Shown: positions 52,199 through 62,526, numbered from the stretch's first letter. The stretch: DNA of 64,000 nt from Spongiibacteraceae bacterium (GCA_028280715.1 JANQLG010000047.1:38391-102390), one strand, 5' to 3'. Numbers and translations are program-made. Notes: generated by a model not told the origin, from the sequence alone.

Positions 52199-55100
52199 GG
52201 TGAAACTCCTTATGCCAGATAACGAAATCTTCCGGGTCCATCGGCTTTGCCAAGTAAAATCCTTGTACAAAGTCGGCACCTGCTCTTTTTACTGTTTCAA
52301 AATCTTCAACAGTCTCTATGCCCTCGGCAACAGTGCGCATTTTCAACTGTTGCGCTAAATTTAGGCTTGAAGTCAGTAAGGCCATTGATACTTCATCTTG
52401 ATCAGCAGCACTTACATAGGATTTGTCGAGTTTTATTTCTGTAAACGGTAATTTTTTTAGTTTATCCAGGGAGGAATAGCCAGTACCAAAATCATCAATA
52501 GATAAGTTAAACCCCTTGAGTTTAAGCCTTACCAGAACCTCTGACGCTAATTCCGGGTTTGTGCTCAATGCAGACTCGGTTACCTCTATAATGATACGAT
52601 GGCTTTCTATCCCATATTTTTCACAGTACGACGTTAATTCGTCAGGTAAATTAATATTCTCAAGCGCATCCATTGAAAAATTAATGGCAATATCCAGTGT
52701 TAAATCATTTTGTTGCCATAGTGAAATTTGTCTAATAGCTTGTTCGGCAACTTTGCTGGCAAAAACATGTTCTAAACCCAGCTGATCAAGCTTAGGTAAA
52801 AACAGATTAGGAGAAATTATCTCTCCGTTTTCAGTTACTAATCTTGAAAGTGATTCAACAGAAGTAACGCTGTCAGTAGCCAATGAAATCTGAGGCTGAT
52901 ACATGACTTTTATGCGATTTTCGGCAATACAATGGCGAATATCTTCATTGGATATAACAGTAGAATGACAGCTTGAATAACCATTGTTAGCTTTCAAGTC
53001 ATGTAATATTCGAGTGATGCCAAGTTTCGAGCATGGTTTTTCTAAAACACCCAAATAGTGCATACCGTAGTTGACAATTAAATCGGCCACGGAATTGATT
53101 ACACTGGTTTCACCACTGTAAATCACAACAGCTTGATTGTTATAGAAAGCTGACAAGTGACGTATAAATTGTATACCGTCCATATTTGGCATATTGAGGT
53201 CGAGAATAATGACATCAATAGTTTTTTCTTTCAGGGTTTCCAATGCTTCATGCGGGTCACTGTTGGAGAAGGACAATACGGAGTCAAACCCTGACAGACT
53301 TTCTGACAATTGCTCTATCGCAAAGGGTTCATCATCAACAATTAAAAGGTTAATTTTTTCTGATTGAGTGTTAGCGGCCGATAGATTTTGGTTCAGTAAT
53401 TCGTTGATTTCTAGAAGTAACTTTTGATACATGCTGGTGATGGAATCCAGTAAGCGGTCCAAATCCGATAAGTCATCATTTTTAATATTTTTCTCTAACA
53501 ACCTAAGAGATCTGGAGAATGATTCCGCACCAACACTGAGGGATGAAGAGGCTAATCGATGCGATATAGAACCTATCTGCTCATAGTTTTTTTGCTCAGC
53601 TTGAGCGATTAGTTGAGCAATATCCTTTTCTAACGTGGATTTAAAAATACTTAGCAAGCGCTTCTTTCGTTCTTGATCTTCACCCAGGTAATGTTCCATC
53701 AGTGCGGAGTTAATAATATTGTTTCTTGCAGCCGTTTTTTTCAGCGTTGGTTCGGCTTGTTTTTTTGAAAAATCAACTAAGGATTTTGTCAGTTGATCAA
53801 GCGAAAATGGTTTCACAAGAAACCCTGAACAGTCTACATCCTTGTATTTTTGTGCACCGCTCGCATGTGCAGTAATAATGACAGCGGGAGTGGTTCTAAT
53901 TTCTTCAGATGCATGCTGCCGCAATTTTTTAATGAAAGTGATGCCATCCATAACAGGCATATTGATATCAGTCAGGACAATATCGTAGCGATTTTTTTCA
54001 ATCCGCTCTAAGCCTTCGATGCCATTGTTGGCAATATCGGTTTTAATGCCCAGGCTGGTCAGTTGCTCGACCATAACTTCTTGATTAAATATGTTGTCTT
54101 CCAGCACTAATGCTTTATTGGGTAACTTTTCAAAAGAAAGTAGGTTTGTCTCTACTGGACATAAGGTTGCAGATTCTTCGACTTGAGGAAGATCAACCCA
54201 GAACAGTGAGCCTTCGCCATCATGACTTTCAACACCGATGGTCCCACCCATGCCCTGAATGAGATGTTTGCAAATTGACAGACCAAGACCCAGGCCATCG
54301 ATTTCACTTTGTTTCCAGTCAAGCCGTTCGTAGGGCTTGAAAATATGCTGCAGGTTTTTGTCAGAGATACCAATGCCAGTATCTTCCACTTCAATTCTTA
54401 CTAAGTTATCGGCAATTAATTTTGCGCGGATATTAACGCGACCGTTTTCATGGTTGTACTTAATAGCATTGCTTAACAAGTTGGTGATGATTTGCTTAAG
54501 ATGCCGTTCGTCTGCAAAGGCCCAGTGATCCAGGTTTTCTTTCACGATATTGATCTGGCCTTCAAAGGGGCTGAGCATTTCCAACGATTCATCAACCAGT
54601 GTTGCTATCAGCACCGGTTCTGGATGTTGAATGATTTGGCCTGACTCCAGCTTGGCCATAAAATTAATATCATCGAGAATGCCGGTGACATGCTTGATCA
54701 ATTTTGAAATTTTTCGAGAATACTTAATTGGCTCGGGGCTATCGGAAGTATGGGCAATCAACCGGCTATAACCGCGCATGGCATTTAGTGGATTGCGTAT
54801 TTCATGTGTCAGCGTAGAGATGAACATAGATTTTAACTGCTCGGCTTCTAACGCTTTTTCCTGTGCTTCTTTTAGCTCATGTATATCGGCCACAACGCCC
54901 AGCATATGTGTGGCTTTGCCATTTTCATCGCGGGTGACATGTCCTCTCCCTGACAACCATTTGATCGTCCCATCTGGATGAATGACGCGGTGTTCAACTT
55001 TGTAGTCAACGCCCTCTTTGATACAGGCATCGGCGCTATCTACCACTACATGACGGTCATCGGGATGCACTGCATTTAGAAAGTTTTCATAGGTGGTTTC

Positions 55101-56003
55101 CAGAACTGGCTCTGAATATCCGAACAGTTTGTGGATTTCCGGAGACCAATACAATTCGCCGGTTTCAATATTCCAATCCCAGGAGCCCACGTTGGCGTAA
55201 GCATGACTGATATTGAATCGATCGTTACTGATTTGCAGCTGTTCTTTTAGATGAATTTCATTGGTAACTTCATAGCGAATAGAAACGTAGGCTTGTGGTC
55301 GTTGTTGCTGATCGAGAATTGGGTAGATGGTGGAATCTACCCAGTAAAAGCCATCATCTTTTCTGCGGTTACACACGATTCCTCGCCACGGTTGTCCGGA
55401 TGAAATAGCTTTCCACATGTCGGCATAAAAATTATCAGGGTGGTTGCCCGATTTTAAAACACGGTGATTCTGGTCAATCAGTTCATCGCGAGAGTATCCG
55501 CTGACTTGGCAGAAGTTGTCATTGGCATAGGTAATTGCTCCCCGCTTATCGGTAAAGGAAATAATGGCTGAAAAATCGATCAGCTGGGCAAAAAAGTTAT
55601 TGGTGGATGTGTGAATGGGTGAGTAGAAATCGCCACCCGTACCTAGGGTATTGGTGATATAGGCTTCTAGCTGCTCTTGTGACTCTGGTAGCAATAAATA
55701 TTGAACGTCACAGAATTTACTCAGGTTGATTGCCTCGTTATGGTCATAGCTGTCGGTAAACACTAGAAACCGGATAAACTGTAGCTTTTCTATAAAAATA
55801 GATTGCTGCCAGCTAACGAAGCTATCAAGGTTTTCTTTATTGCTGGCGTCAATGATCACCAGTATCGCGGACATGGAACGCTCAAAATCAAATGTTGAAT
55901 CGTTAGCGCGTAATTCCGTGATGGTCCATGCATTTCTCATCGCTAAATTGTTTAATGAAGCGGCAAGTTGTGAGTCAGGCAAAGACAAAAGTTTTATATT
56001 CAT
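52191..56003 (-). CDS. Hybrid histidine kinase PAS-PAS-HK-REC-Hpt-REC-EAL
   Basis: A 1270-residue multi-domain signalling protein. Order by residue: degenerate receiver-like N-terminus (1-120, no phospho-Asp); PAS (about 135-250) ending VSIRYEVTNE; PAS (260-378); HisKA with His400 (TLTHEIRNPLNAM); ATPase with EDTGIGISDKN and GLGLGLSICKHL; REC with Asp679; Hpt with His815 (SISHRLASSSLS); a second REC with Asp935; and EAL from about 1020. EAL motifs are intact: ESLSRL (Glu1050), EVTESAL, DDFGTGYSS, KLDKS, AEGIE. So the phosphorelay could directly control a c-di-GMP phosphodiesterase. No membrane segment. Followed by an overlapping response-regulator gene. Confidence 0.95.
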   Translation of the reverse strand: MNIKLLSLPDSQLAASLNNLAMRNAWTITELRANDSTFDFERSMSAILVIIDASNKENLDSFVSWQQSIFIEKLQFIRFLVFTDSYDHNEAINLSKFCDVQYLLLPESQEQLEAYITNTLGTGGDFYSPIHTSTNNFFAQLIDFSAIISFTDKRGAITYANDNFCQVSGYSRDELIDQNHRVLKSGNHPDNFYADMWKAISSGQPWRGIVCNRRKDDGFYWVDSTIYPILDQQQRPQAYVSIRYEVTNEIHLKEQLQISNDRFNISHAYANVGSWDWNIETGELYWSPEIHKLFGYSEPVLETTYENFLNAVHPDDRHVVVDSADACIKEGVDYKVEHRVIHPDGTIKWLSGRGHVTRDENGKATHMLGVVADIHELKEAQEKALEAEQLKSMFISTLTHEIRNPLNAMRGYSRLIAHTSDSPEPIKYSRKISKLIKHVTGILDDINFMAKLESGQIIQHPEPVLIATLVDESLEMLSPFEGQINIVKENLDHWAFADERHLKQIITNLLSNAIKYNHENGRVNIRAKLIADNLVRIEVEDTGIGISDKNLQHIFKPYERLDWKQSEIDGLGLGLSICKHLIQGMGGTIGVESHDGEGSLFWVDLPQVEESATLCPVETNLLSFEKLPNKALVLEDNIFNQEVMVEQLTSLGIKTDIANNGIEGLERIEKNRYDIVLTDINMPVMDGITFIKKLRQHASEEIRTTPAVIITAHASGAQKYKDVDCSGFLVKPFSLDQLTKSLVDFSKKQAEPTLKKTAARNNIINSALMEHYLGEDQERKKRLLSIFKSTLEKDIAQLIAQAEQKNYEQIGSISHRLASSSLSVGAESFSRSLRLLEKNIKNDDLSDLDRLLDSITSMYQKLLLEINELLNQNLSAANTQSEKINLLIVDDEPFAIEQLSESLSGFDSVLSFSNSDPHEALETLKEKTIDVIILDLNMPNMDGIQFIRHLSAFYNNQAVVIYSGETSVINSVADLIVNYGMHYLGVLEKPCSKLGITRILHDLKANNGYSSCHSTVISNEDIRHCIAENRIKVMYQPQISLATDSVTSVESLSRLVTENGEIISPNLFLPKLDQLGLEHVFASKVAEQAIRQISLWQQNDLTLDIAINFSMDALENINLPDELTSYCEKYGIESHRIIIEVTESALSTNPELASEVLVRLKLKGFNLSIDDFGTGYSSLDKLKKLPFTEIKLDKSYVSAADQDEVSMALLTSSLNLAQQLKMRTVAEGIETVEDFETVKRAGADFVQGFYLAKPMDPEDFVIWHKEFHHA

Positions 56004-56341
56004 TAATAGCTGCTTCGATATTAAGTCAGGAGCTTATTTAGGTGGGACCGCTTTCCATGAGGTGGAATCTTTAATACTTTTTAGCCTAATCATGCAAAGT
56101 TATTATCACTTTTCGGAAGCTAAGCAGTGTGTTGATTAAACCTTATAAAAATTGACGCCAATACAATTTATATAAACTGCTAGTGGCGGTTTTTTGTCAT
56201 TTTTACAGTGAAAAAACAAGCAGCTTGTAATTTATTATTTTAATAAATTCAATAAGTTAACTGGCATTTCTCATGTTTTTTCAAAAGTTGGCTAAAAGCT
56301 TGCTATCCCATGTGCAAAATCAGAAATAGCTGGAGAAGCAC
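56004..56341. other. Intergenic region upstream of the large kinase, no gene seen
   Basis: About 340 AT-rich bases between the kinase and a divergent small gene. It should hold both promoters. A plus-strand TTGACG at 56152 is followed by TATAAA after only 13 bases, which is too short for a good promoter. No clear operator or RNA gene was found. Confidence 0.6.
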
Positions 56342-56596
56342 ATGCTGTGTCATTATTTGGATAACTTGAAAAACACCATTCAATGGGCCTGTATGCAGGA
56401 TGATATTGATATTTTGAGCCTGGCGCGCGATCGCCACAATCAGTTACTGGACTACGTTCAGACACTTCCCACATCAGAGCAGCAGCTCGCTCACCAACAT
56501 ATTGATGGGCTGTTACCTATGGAATGGCCATTGTGGATGGAGGCCTGTCGATATGATGATGGTGCTGATGCCAAGGCAGCAGTGGTACTGCACTAA
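56342..56596 (+). CDS. Small hypothetical protein, 84 aa
   Basis: Soluble acidic helical protein (LDNLKNTIQWACMQDDIDILS, ARDRHNQLLDYVQTL). GGAGAAGCAC before the ATG is a good ribosome site, which supports a real gene. It is divergent from the large kinase and convergent with the HDOD gene. A FliT-like length and helix content were considered but no motif supports it. A clear terminator lies about 140 bases after its stop. Confidence 0.6.
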   Translation: MLCHYLDNLKNTIQWACMQDDIDILSLARDRHNQLLDYVQTLPTSEQQLAHQHIDGLLPMEWPLWMEACRYDDGADAKAAVVLH

Positions 56597-56732
56597 CCGT
56601 TAAAGTTTCTCTCTTAACAGTTTCTCTCGAGGGGAAGCCTCCATTAAGAAGGGCAAGAAATAAGAGGGGCAAAAATAATAATTATCGGGGTTAGCTCACA
56701 TCATTGGGTCGAGGAGTTAGCTCAGCATAACT

Positions 56733-56755
56733 GGGGCGGTTTCCGCCCCTTTTTT
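56733..56755 (+). terminator. Rho-independent terminator
   Basis: GGGGCGG and CCGCCCC with a TTT loop form a seven-base GC-rich stem, followed by six T. It lies about 140 bases after the small hypothetical gene and before the convergent HDOD gene. Confidence 0.93.
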
Positions 56756-56805
56756 CGTTTGTTAGTGTGATAAAGAGAAAGGCTGCTTTCGAAATTTTTT
56801 GCTAA

Positions 56806-58182
56806 TTAAGCAGCCATATTGGTCGCCATGGCATTTAACTCTTTCGACCCTTCTACCACTTTTTCAATCGCTTCTTTGGCCTTTTCCGGGTCCAGATGTA
56901 GGTGCTGGTAAAGCTCGTCGGGGATCGGGTTAGAGGCAGCATCACCGATGCCGTGGCTACGTAAGAGGCGCATGGCAATGTAAAGCAGGTTGGCGTAGCT
57001 GGAATCTTCTCCATCGTAGGCCGCCTCGTTTTGGAAGCGCAAAGCTTTGCACACTTCTTCCGGCATGTTCCACAGTCTCATTAACCAAGCGCCCAATTGC
57101 TCGCGCGTTACGCCGAGTAAGTGACGCTCTATATGGCAGTGATTAGAGAAAGGGTTGGCTTCTTGATAACGACAAATGCTGGAAAAGTGGGGCGGAAAGA
57201 CTTCAGCCAAAATTAGATAACCAAAGTTATGTAGTAACCCGGATAGATAAGCCATACCCATTGCAGGGCGCTCTTTTGGAGGAATCGCTCCGACTAGAGC
57301 TTCAACGGCAGCGGCAGCGTAAACTGCTTGATGCCAATAGGGGGTGAAGCCTTTGGCCTGATCTTTGGGTAGGTTCAACGTTTTGCCTAATGCCAGGCCC
57401 AGAGACAGGTTTAATACCAAATCAAAACCTAGTACCCGCACAATAGCATCGTGTACCGATTTAATTTTCCCTGGGGCGGCATAATAGGGAGAAGCCGCCC
57501 AGCTCACTACTTGTGCTGCCAGTGCAGGGTCGGTCTCAACAATATCCGTAAGGTCCTTGATATCTGCGTTTGGATCGACTCTGAGTTTAATAATGCGTTG
57601 CGCCGTTTCTGGCAGTGGAGGAAACTCCAAAGTTTCTTCAAGTCGTTGTTTGATACGCAGTTGCGTGAAGTTAGCAACAGCAGTGGTAATTTGGCTGACA
57701 TCTTCAGCATCATCCAGAGAGCTGGATTGCAATTGCTGCTCACTGATAGCAAAGTCGCTGACAATGGCACCATCGGTTAATTTCTGGAATTCATTGCCGT
57801 CAATATTAATGATGTCGTAGTCACCACCGCTATCGAGTTTAAGAATATTAATATCCAGTAGTGCCTGATCAATAATCACTGGAATGCCCAAGGCATGTGG
57901 TACGGTTGGCAGGCGTTCGAGCTGATGCTGGTTACATAGGTTAAGTACGTCTTCCTGACCACAGGCTTTGAAGTTTCTGTCGGTCATCCGGTTAAGTGTA
58001 TCAACATCGATGATACAGTCGGATCGATATAGCACCTGTACCTTACCACTACTATCCTGCAACAGGCTGACAGACGCTGAACAGGAGTCGTTACTGAGGG
58101 ATGTGCTTGGGTGTAATTGCGTAGTGCTAAACGTGATATCGTGTTTGTTTAGTGTGGTTTCTATTACTGCCGGTACAGGCAT
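56806..58182 (-). CDS. HDOD-domain protein with YbaK-like N-terminus
   Basis: 458 residues. The HDOD domain (about 195-400) is recognisable by LPPLPETAQRIIKLRVDPNA, ADIKDLTDIVETDPALAAQVV, SWAASPYYAAPGKIKSVHDA, then GLLHNFGYLILAEVFPPHF. It is related to HD phosphohydrolases but usually lacks the metal site. The first 150 residues (VIETTLNKHDITFSTTQLHP, VPHALGIPVIIDQALL) resemble the YbaK/prolyl-tRNA deacylase fold. Such fusions are seen in gammaproteobacteria and are thought to be signalling proteins. Monocistronic, in front of the recG-oxyR block. Confidence 0.88.
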   Translation of the reverse strand: MPVPAVIETTLNKHDITFSTTQLHPSTSLSNDSCSASVSLLQDSSGKVQVLYRSDCIIDVDTLNRMTDRNFKACGQEDVLNLCNQHQLERLPTVPHALGIPVIIDQALLDINILKLDSGGDYDIINIDGNEFQKLTDGAIVSDFAISEQQLQSSSLDDAEDVSQITTAVANFTQLRIKQRLEETLEFPPLPETAQRIIKLRVDPNADIKDLTDIVETDPALAAQVVSWAASPYYAAPGKIKSVHDAIVRVLGFDLVLNLSLGLALGKTLNLPKDQAKGFTPYWHQAVYAAAAVEALVGAIPPKERPAMGMAYLSGLLHNFGYLILAEVFPPHFSSICRYQEANPFSNHCHIERHLLGVTREQLGAWLMRLWNMPEEVCKALRFQNEAAYDGEDSSYANLLYIAMRLLRSHGIGDAASNPIPDELYQHLHLDPEKAKEAIEKVVEGSKELNAMATNMAA

Positions 58183-58406
58183 TTCTAACTCCTAAAACGT
58201 ACTACAGCGTTTGAAAAAGGGGTAAATGCCATTTCAACCCTTGTATTTCAACTCAATAAGTTTCTTCAAAATGACACGGTGTATAAAAACGCGCTGCACA
58301 AAAAAGTATATACCGGAAATCGATACTTTACCGATTTCCCTGTAGCTTTTTGCATAAGAATTGTGAATTAGTCATACAAAACACAAAAAGAAATAGTAAT
58401 TAGCGC

Positions 58407-60524
58407 TTACACATGAGCATATTGATCGCCATGTAACAACCATCGCTTTACCAAAGGTTCGACGTGTGATGGATATTGTTGCAGTAATAAAGTAGCAGCA
58501 GATTTCACCTTTTCCAGTAAATGGTGATCGCGTTCAAGGTCAGCTATTTTTAGTAGCATTAGTCCGGTTTGGCGGGTACCGAGTAACTCGCCTGGCCCAC
58601 GCATTTCCAAATCTTTCTCGGCAATTACAAAACCATCATTGCTATCGCGCATAATTTGCAGGCGCCGTTTGCTTTGTTTGCCGAGGGGATTTTGGTACAT
58701 CAGGACGCAGTGGCTGACAGCAGATCCGCGTCCTACACGACCTCGTAGCTGGTGTAATTGCGATAGTCCAAGCCGTTCGGCATTCTCGATGATCATCAGG
58801 CTGGCATTGGGGACATCAACGCCAACCTCGATCACCGTTGTTGCAACCAATAAATCCAACTGATGCTGTTTGAAAGCCTGCATAATCTCGGTTTTTTCGG
58901 CGGCTTTCAGTCGGCCATGTACCAGGCCAATTTTTAAGTCCGGTAGACTGTTGCGAAGATTTTCGCAGGTAACCTCTGCCGCTTCTGCTGACAGGGCTTC
59001 AGACTCTTCGATTAACGTACACACCCAATAGGCTTGCTGGCCCTCGCTGCAAGCAGCCTGAATTCTTTCGACGACGCGTGAACGTTTAGTGCTATCAATA
59101 GCAACAGTGTTGACGGGTGTGCGACCAGGCGGTAGCTCATCGATTTGCGAGCAGTCAAGATCGGCGTAGGCAGTCATCGCCAGCGTGCGGGGAATGGGGG
59201 TGGCGGTCATGACCAGCTGGTGAGGGTGCCCGATTTCCCGTCGCCCTTTGTTTTTAAGCGCCAGTCTTTGATGAACACCGAATCGGTGCTGTTCGTCGAT
59301 GATGACAAGTCCCAGTTTTGCGTAACTCACGTCATCCTGAAAAAGCGCATGGGTGCCGATGATGACCATCGCCTCATGGCTTTGAATAGCATCCAGTTGT
59401 TGCTGCCGACGTTTACCCTTGATCTTGCCACTAAGCCAGGCCAAGTTGAGACCCAGTGGCTCAAACCACTGACAAAAGTTATTGAAGTGTTGCTCTGCAA
59501 GAACCTCAGTCGGTGCCATGATGGCAACCTGATAGCCACAGGCAACAGCTTTCAACGCAGCCAATGCGGCGACCACGGTTTTGCCCGAGCCGACATCGCC
59601 CTGTACCAGTCGCAACATGGGTTTTGGTTGTTTTAAGTCGTCGGCAATTTCTTCGCTGACGCGCTGCTGGGCATTGGTTAACTGAAAGCCAAGCTGTTGC
59701 CTGAACCGCGTGGCAAGTTCGCCATCATCATCCATCGGCGGTGCGGGCTGACAGCGGGTTTGCAACCGCAACTGCTGCACGCTGAGGTGGTGGGCCAGTA
59801 ATTCTTCAAAGGCCAGGCGTTGCTGATAGCGATGTGCTCCCTCTACCAGTTGCTGGGTATTGGCATCCGTCGGTGGGCGATGTAAATAGTGAATGGCTTG
59901 TTCCAGCGTAAGCGCCTCTCCAGCTAGTTCAAGTTCAGGAGGCAGCCAGTCGACCAAGGTCTGCGGTTTCAGCATGGTCAGCGCCTGGTCGGTTAATTTG
60001 CGCCAACTTTGTTGGCTTAAGCCTTCTGTACTTGGATAGATGGCCGTTAGGGATTCGGCCATGGCCGGTGCCTGCTCAGCAATGGCTTGATATTCCGGAT
60101 GATAAAACTCTAGCCCGGATGCACCGCGGCGGGGCTCACCATAACAACGCAATCGTGTGCCGGCAGCCAGATTCTGCTGCTGTGTCGCATTGAAATGATA
60201 GAAGCGCAGGGTAACGGTGCCGGTACCATCCTGGATTCGACAAACCAGGCTGCGCCTTTTGCCGAAGCTGATATCGGCAGCCTTGATTTCACCTTCGATT
60301 ACCGCGTCCACCCCCGGTTGAAGTGCACCAATGGGAGTGATGCGAGTGCGGTCCTGATAACGCAGCGGCAGGTGAAATAGCAAATCCTGCACGCTATCGA
60401 TGCCAAGAGCTGCTAGCTTTTCCGCCATTTTAGGGCCAACACCCTTTAATGACTTTACGCTTATCCTGTCCAGGGTTTTTGTCTGGCTCGGCCGGGAACT
60501 GTTTGGTTGGAGTGTGCTGGGCAT
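58407..60524 (-). CDS. recG: ATP-dependent DNA helicase RecG
   Basis: Replication-fork remodelling helicase, 705 residues. Wedge/OB domain with LRYQDRTRITPIGALQPG, Walker A VQGDVGSGKTVVAALAAL, DEQH box IIDEQHRFGVHQR, motif III MTATPIPRTLAMTAY, the C-terminal motif VGVDVPNASLMII, and QLRGRVGRGSAVSHC. It ends in TRAB-like sequence MRGPGELLGTRQTG. Normal length (E. coli RecG is 693). It starts 12 bases after the oxyR stop, so the two genes are one operon. Confidence 0.97.
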   Translation of the reverse strand: MPSTLQPNSSRPSQTKTLDRISVKSLKGVGPKMAEKLAALGIDSVQDLLFHLPLRYQDRTRITPIGALQPGVDAVIEGEIKAADISFGKRRSLVCRIQDGTGTVTLRFYHFNATQQQNLAAGTRLRCYGEPRRGASGLEFYHPEYQAIAEQAPAMAESLTAIYPSTEGLSQQSWRKLTDQALTMLKPQTLVDWLPPELELAGEALTLEQAIHYLHRPPTDANTQQLVEGAHRYQQRLAFEELLAHHLSVQQLRLQTRCQPAPPMDDDGELATRFRQQLGFQLTNAQQRVSEEIADDLKQPKPMLRLVQGDVGSGKTVVAALAALKAVACGYQVAIMAPTEVLAEQHFNNFCQWFEPLGLNLAWLSGKIKGKRRQQQLDAIQSHEAMVIIGTHALFQDDVSYAKLGLVIIDEQHRFGVHQRLALKNKGRREIGHPHQLVMTATPIPRTLAMTAYADLDCSQIDELPPGRTPVNTVAIDSTKRSRVVERIQAACSEGQQAYWVCTLIEESEALSAEAAEVTCENLRNSLPDLKIGLVHGRLKAAEKTEIMQAFKQHQLDLLVATTVIEVGVDVPNASLMIIENAERLGLSQLHQLRGRVGRGSAVSHCVLMYQNPLGKQSKRRLQIMRDSNDGFVIAEKDLEMRGPGELLGTRQTGLMLLKIADLERDHHLLEKVKSAATLLLQQYPSHVEPLVKRWLLHGDQYAHV

Positions 60525-60536
60525 TGCTGGAAGCTG

Positions 60537-61472
60537 TTATGAGAGCGCGTTGTCAGAGTTGCTGCCAAGGTCGCTGCGACTAATAGCCTGACACAGAGCA
60601 TCAATCGCCTGTGGCCGTGGAAAACTGCAGCGCCAGGCCAGTGCGATGGTGCGCTGCTGTTTTTTGGTATCCAATGGTCGTGTTGTAAGTCGCCCGCTGA
60701 CATGGTCAGTGAGCTTGGCAGCTGATTCCGGTAAAACAGTAATACCCAGTCCGGATGCCACCATATATTTCAGTGTTTCCAGTGAACTGCCTTCGACAAC
60801 TGACTGCAAGGGGTCGCTACCGTTACCCAGATTTTTCTTCAGGCCAGGGCAAGCGTCGAGTACCTGGTCGCGAAAACAGTGCCCTTCTCCCAGCAACAAG
60901 ACCTTTTCCTGCTCGAGTTGTTTTGGCGTGATGGCTTCTTGTCGCGTCAATGGATGGTCGTGAGGCAGTAATACCACAAAGGACTCGGTATAAAGAGGCT
61001 TGGTGACGACATCGACTTCCTTAAAGGGTAGCGCGATCACAATGGCATCCAACTCGCTACTGCGCAATTTCTCCCGTAACACCGCCGTATAATTTTCTTC
61101 TATGTAGAGCGGCATTTCTGGTGCTTTCTGCTGCAGGCGGGGAACGAAATGAGGGAACAGATAGGGGCCGACAGTAAAGATGGCGCCGATAGCCAGCGAA
61201 CTGCCCAGAGGGTCTTTGCCGCTATCGGCCAGGTCCTGAATCATACTTGCCTGTTCAAGTACCTGTTGTGCCTGCTGAATGATTTTTTCCCCCAACGGTG
61301 TCGCTTTAACCTGGCTGCGGCTGCGCTCAAACAGGGTAACATCGAGCTCCTCTTCCAATTTTTTGATAGCAACACTTAATGTTGGCTGACTGACAAAACA
61401 TTTTTCTGCTGCTTTACCGAAATGTTCTGTTTGGTGTAGGGCGACGATATAGCGCAATTCGGTTAAAGTCAT
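60537..61472 (-). CDS. oxyR: Hydrogen peroxide sensor/regulator OxyR
   Basis: LysR-type regulator that is oxidised by peroxide. DNA-binding domain (1-60) has ALHQTEHFGKAAEKCFVSQPTLS. The redox Cys pair is at positions 199 and 208, the same numbering as E. coli OxyR, in EGHCFRDQVLDACPG; the flanking residues are also conserved. 311 residues. It is upstream of recG in the operon, an arrangement known in Pseudomonas. It may control yaaA and peroxidase genes in this genome; I did not find sites with confidence. Confidence 0.97.
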   Translation of the reverse strand: MTLTELRYIVALHQTEHFGKAAEKCFVSQPTLSVAIKKLEEELDVTLFERSRSQVKATPLGEKIIQQAQQVLEQASMIQDLADSGKDPLGSSLAIGAIFTVGPYLFPHFVPRLQQKAPEMPLYIEENYTAVLREKLRSSELDAIVIALPFKEVDVVTKPLYTESFVVLLPHDHPLTRQEAITPKQLEQEKVLLLGEGHCFRDQVLDACPGLKKNLGNGSDPLQSVVEGSSLETLKYMVASGLGITVLPESAAKLTDHVSGRLTTRPLDTKKQQRTIALAWRCSFPRPQAIDALCQAISRSDLGSNSDNALS

Positions 61473-61599
61473 GACCAGAGCCTTTGATTTATGTCTTTAT
61501 AGTTAGATGGGATAGATTAATGATTTCTATTGAAGGCTTTCAAGATAAAAATTCTGTTTATTAAAGTTTTTGGAAAAATAAGAGCGAGAGATAGTTATT

Positions 61600-62457
61600 G
61601 TGGCTGATAAAAAAGTCTTGCTAGTGGGCTGTGGCGATATCGGGATATCACTTGGGCAATCGTTGTTGCGATCCGGTTTCACCGTGTGGGGGTTGCGACG
61701 AAATACCTCTTTGCTAACAGAGGGGTTTCATCCCATTACTGCCGATATCACCGAACCACGCTCGCTCCAGCAAGTAGCTGAGCAGGATTGGGATTATGTT
61801 GTGGTGACGCTGGTTCCTGCTGGTTTCAATGATGAGGGTTATCGGAGTATCTTTGTTGAGGGGGTGAATAATCTGATTTCATCGCTACATATTCAGCCAA
61901 AGCTCCGTCGATTACTCTTTGTATCTAGCAGCAGTGTATATCACCAAAAAAATGGTGAGTGGGTTGATGAACAAAGCCCGACCGAGCCAACAAGCTTTTC
62001 TGGTAAACGGTTGCTGCAAGGTGAGCAGTTACTGCAGCAATCGTCACTGCCAGCTACTGTGGTGAGATTTTCCGGTATATATGGTCCCGGTAGACGGCGC
62101 TTGATAGATCAGGTATTGGCAGGCCAGGGTTGTGAGAAATCGCCGCCGTTGTATACCAATCGTATTCATCAACAGGATTGTGTTGGCTTTTTACAGCATC
62201 TGATCGAGATGAATGAGCGAGGTATTGAAACAGAGGCGTGTTATTTGGCGACTGATAGTTCGCCGGTTACGATGTGGGATGTTAAACAATGGCTGGCTTC
62301 GCAGTTGGAGGTTGTGCTTGGTGATACGTCACCTGAGTCCAAAATGCGCAGAAGTAGTAAACGTTGCAGTAACCAGAAAATGTTGGCAACAGGTTATGAA
62401 TTGCGTTACCCGAATTTTCAGCAGGGTTACGCTGAATTATTGAAAAGCTTGATCTAA
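61600..62457 (+). CDS. NAD-dependent epimerase/dehydratase-like protein (YeeZ type)
   Basis: Atypical extended SDR, 285 residues. VLLVGCGDIGISLGQSLLRSG is the Rossmann motif, LLFVSSSSVYHQ precedes the site where SDRs have Tyr, and ATVVRFSGIYGPGRRRLIDQV is the family C-terminal signature. The YxxxK pair is not in its usual place, as in other YeeZ-like proteins. Starts with GTG. The function of the family is unknown. It is divergent from oxyR. Confidence 0.85.
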   Translation: MADKKVLLVGCGDIGISLGQSLLRSGFTVWGLRRNTSLLTEGFHPITADITEPRSLQQVAEQDWDYVVVTLVPAGFNDEGYRSIFVEGVNNLISSLHIQPKLRRLLFVSSSSVYHQKNGEWVDEQSPTEPTSFSGKRLLQGEQLLQQSSLPATVVRFSGIYGPGRRRLIDQVLAGQGCEKSPPLYTNRIHQQDCVGFLQHLIEMNERGIETEACYLATDSSPVTMWDVKQWLASQLEVVLGDTSPESKMRRSSKRCSNQKMLATGYELRYPNFQQGYAELLKSLI

Positions 62458-62526
62458 AAGACTTGTTGCGATGAATAAAAGCGCTAATAATCAAACTAGG
62501 CTTAACAGAAATTAAAGGATTCTTTT

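Noticed and set aside
55840..56139. Plus-strand open frame of 99 codons over the kinase start
   Set aside because: Lies antisense to the kinase N-terminus, with no ribosome site and no recognisable protein features.
56152..56176. Plus-strand promoter TTGACG...TATAAA
   Set aside because: Spacer of 13 bases is too short for a sigma-70 promoter.
56700..56735. GAGTTAGCTCAG-like stretch that resembles the D-arm of a tRNA
   Set aside because: No acceptor, anticodon or T arm follows; the segment runs into a plain terminator hairpin.
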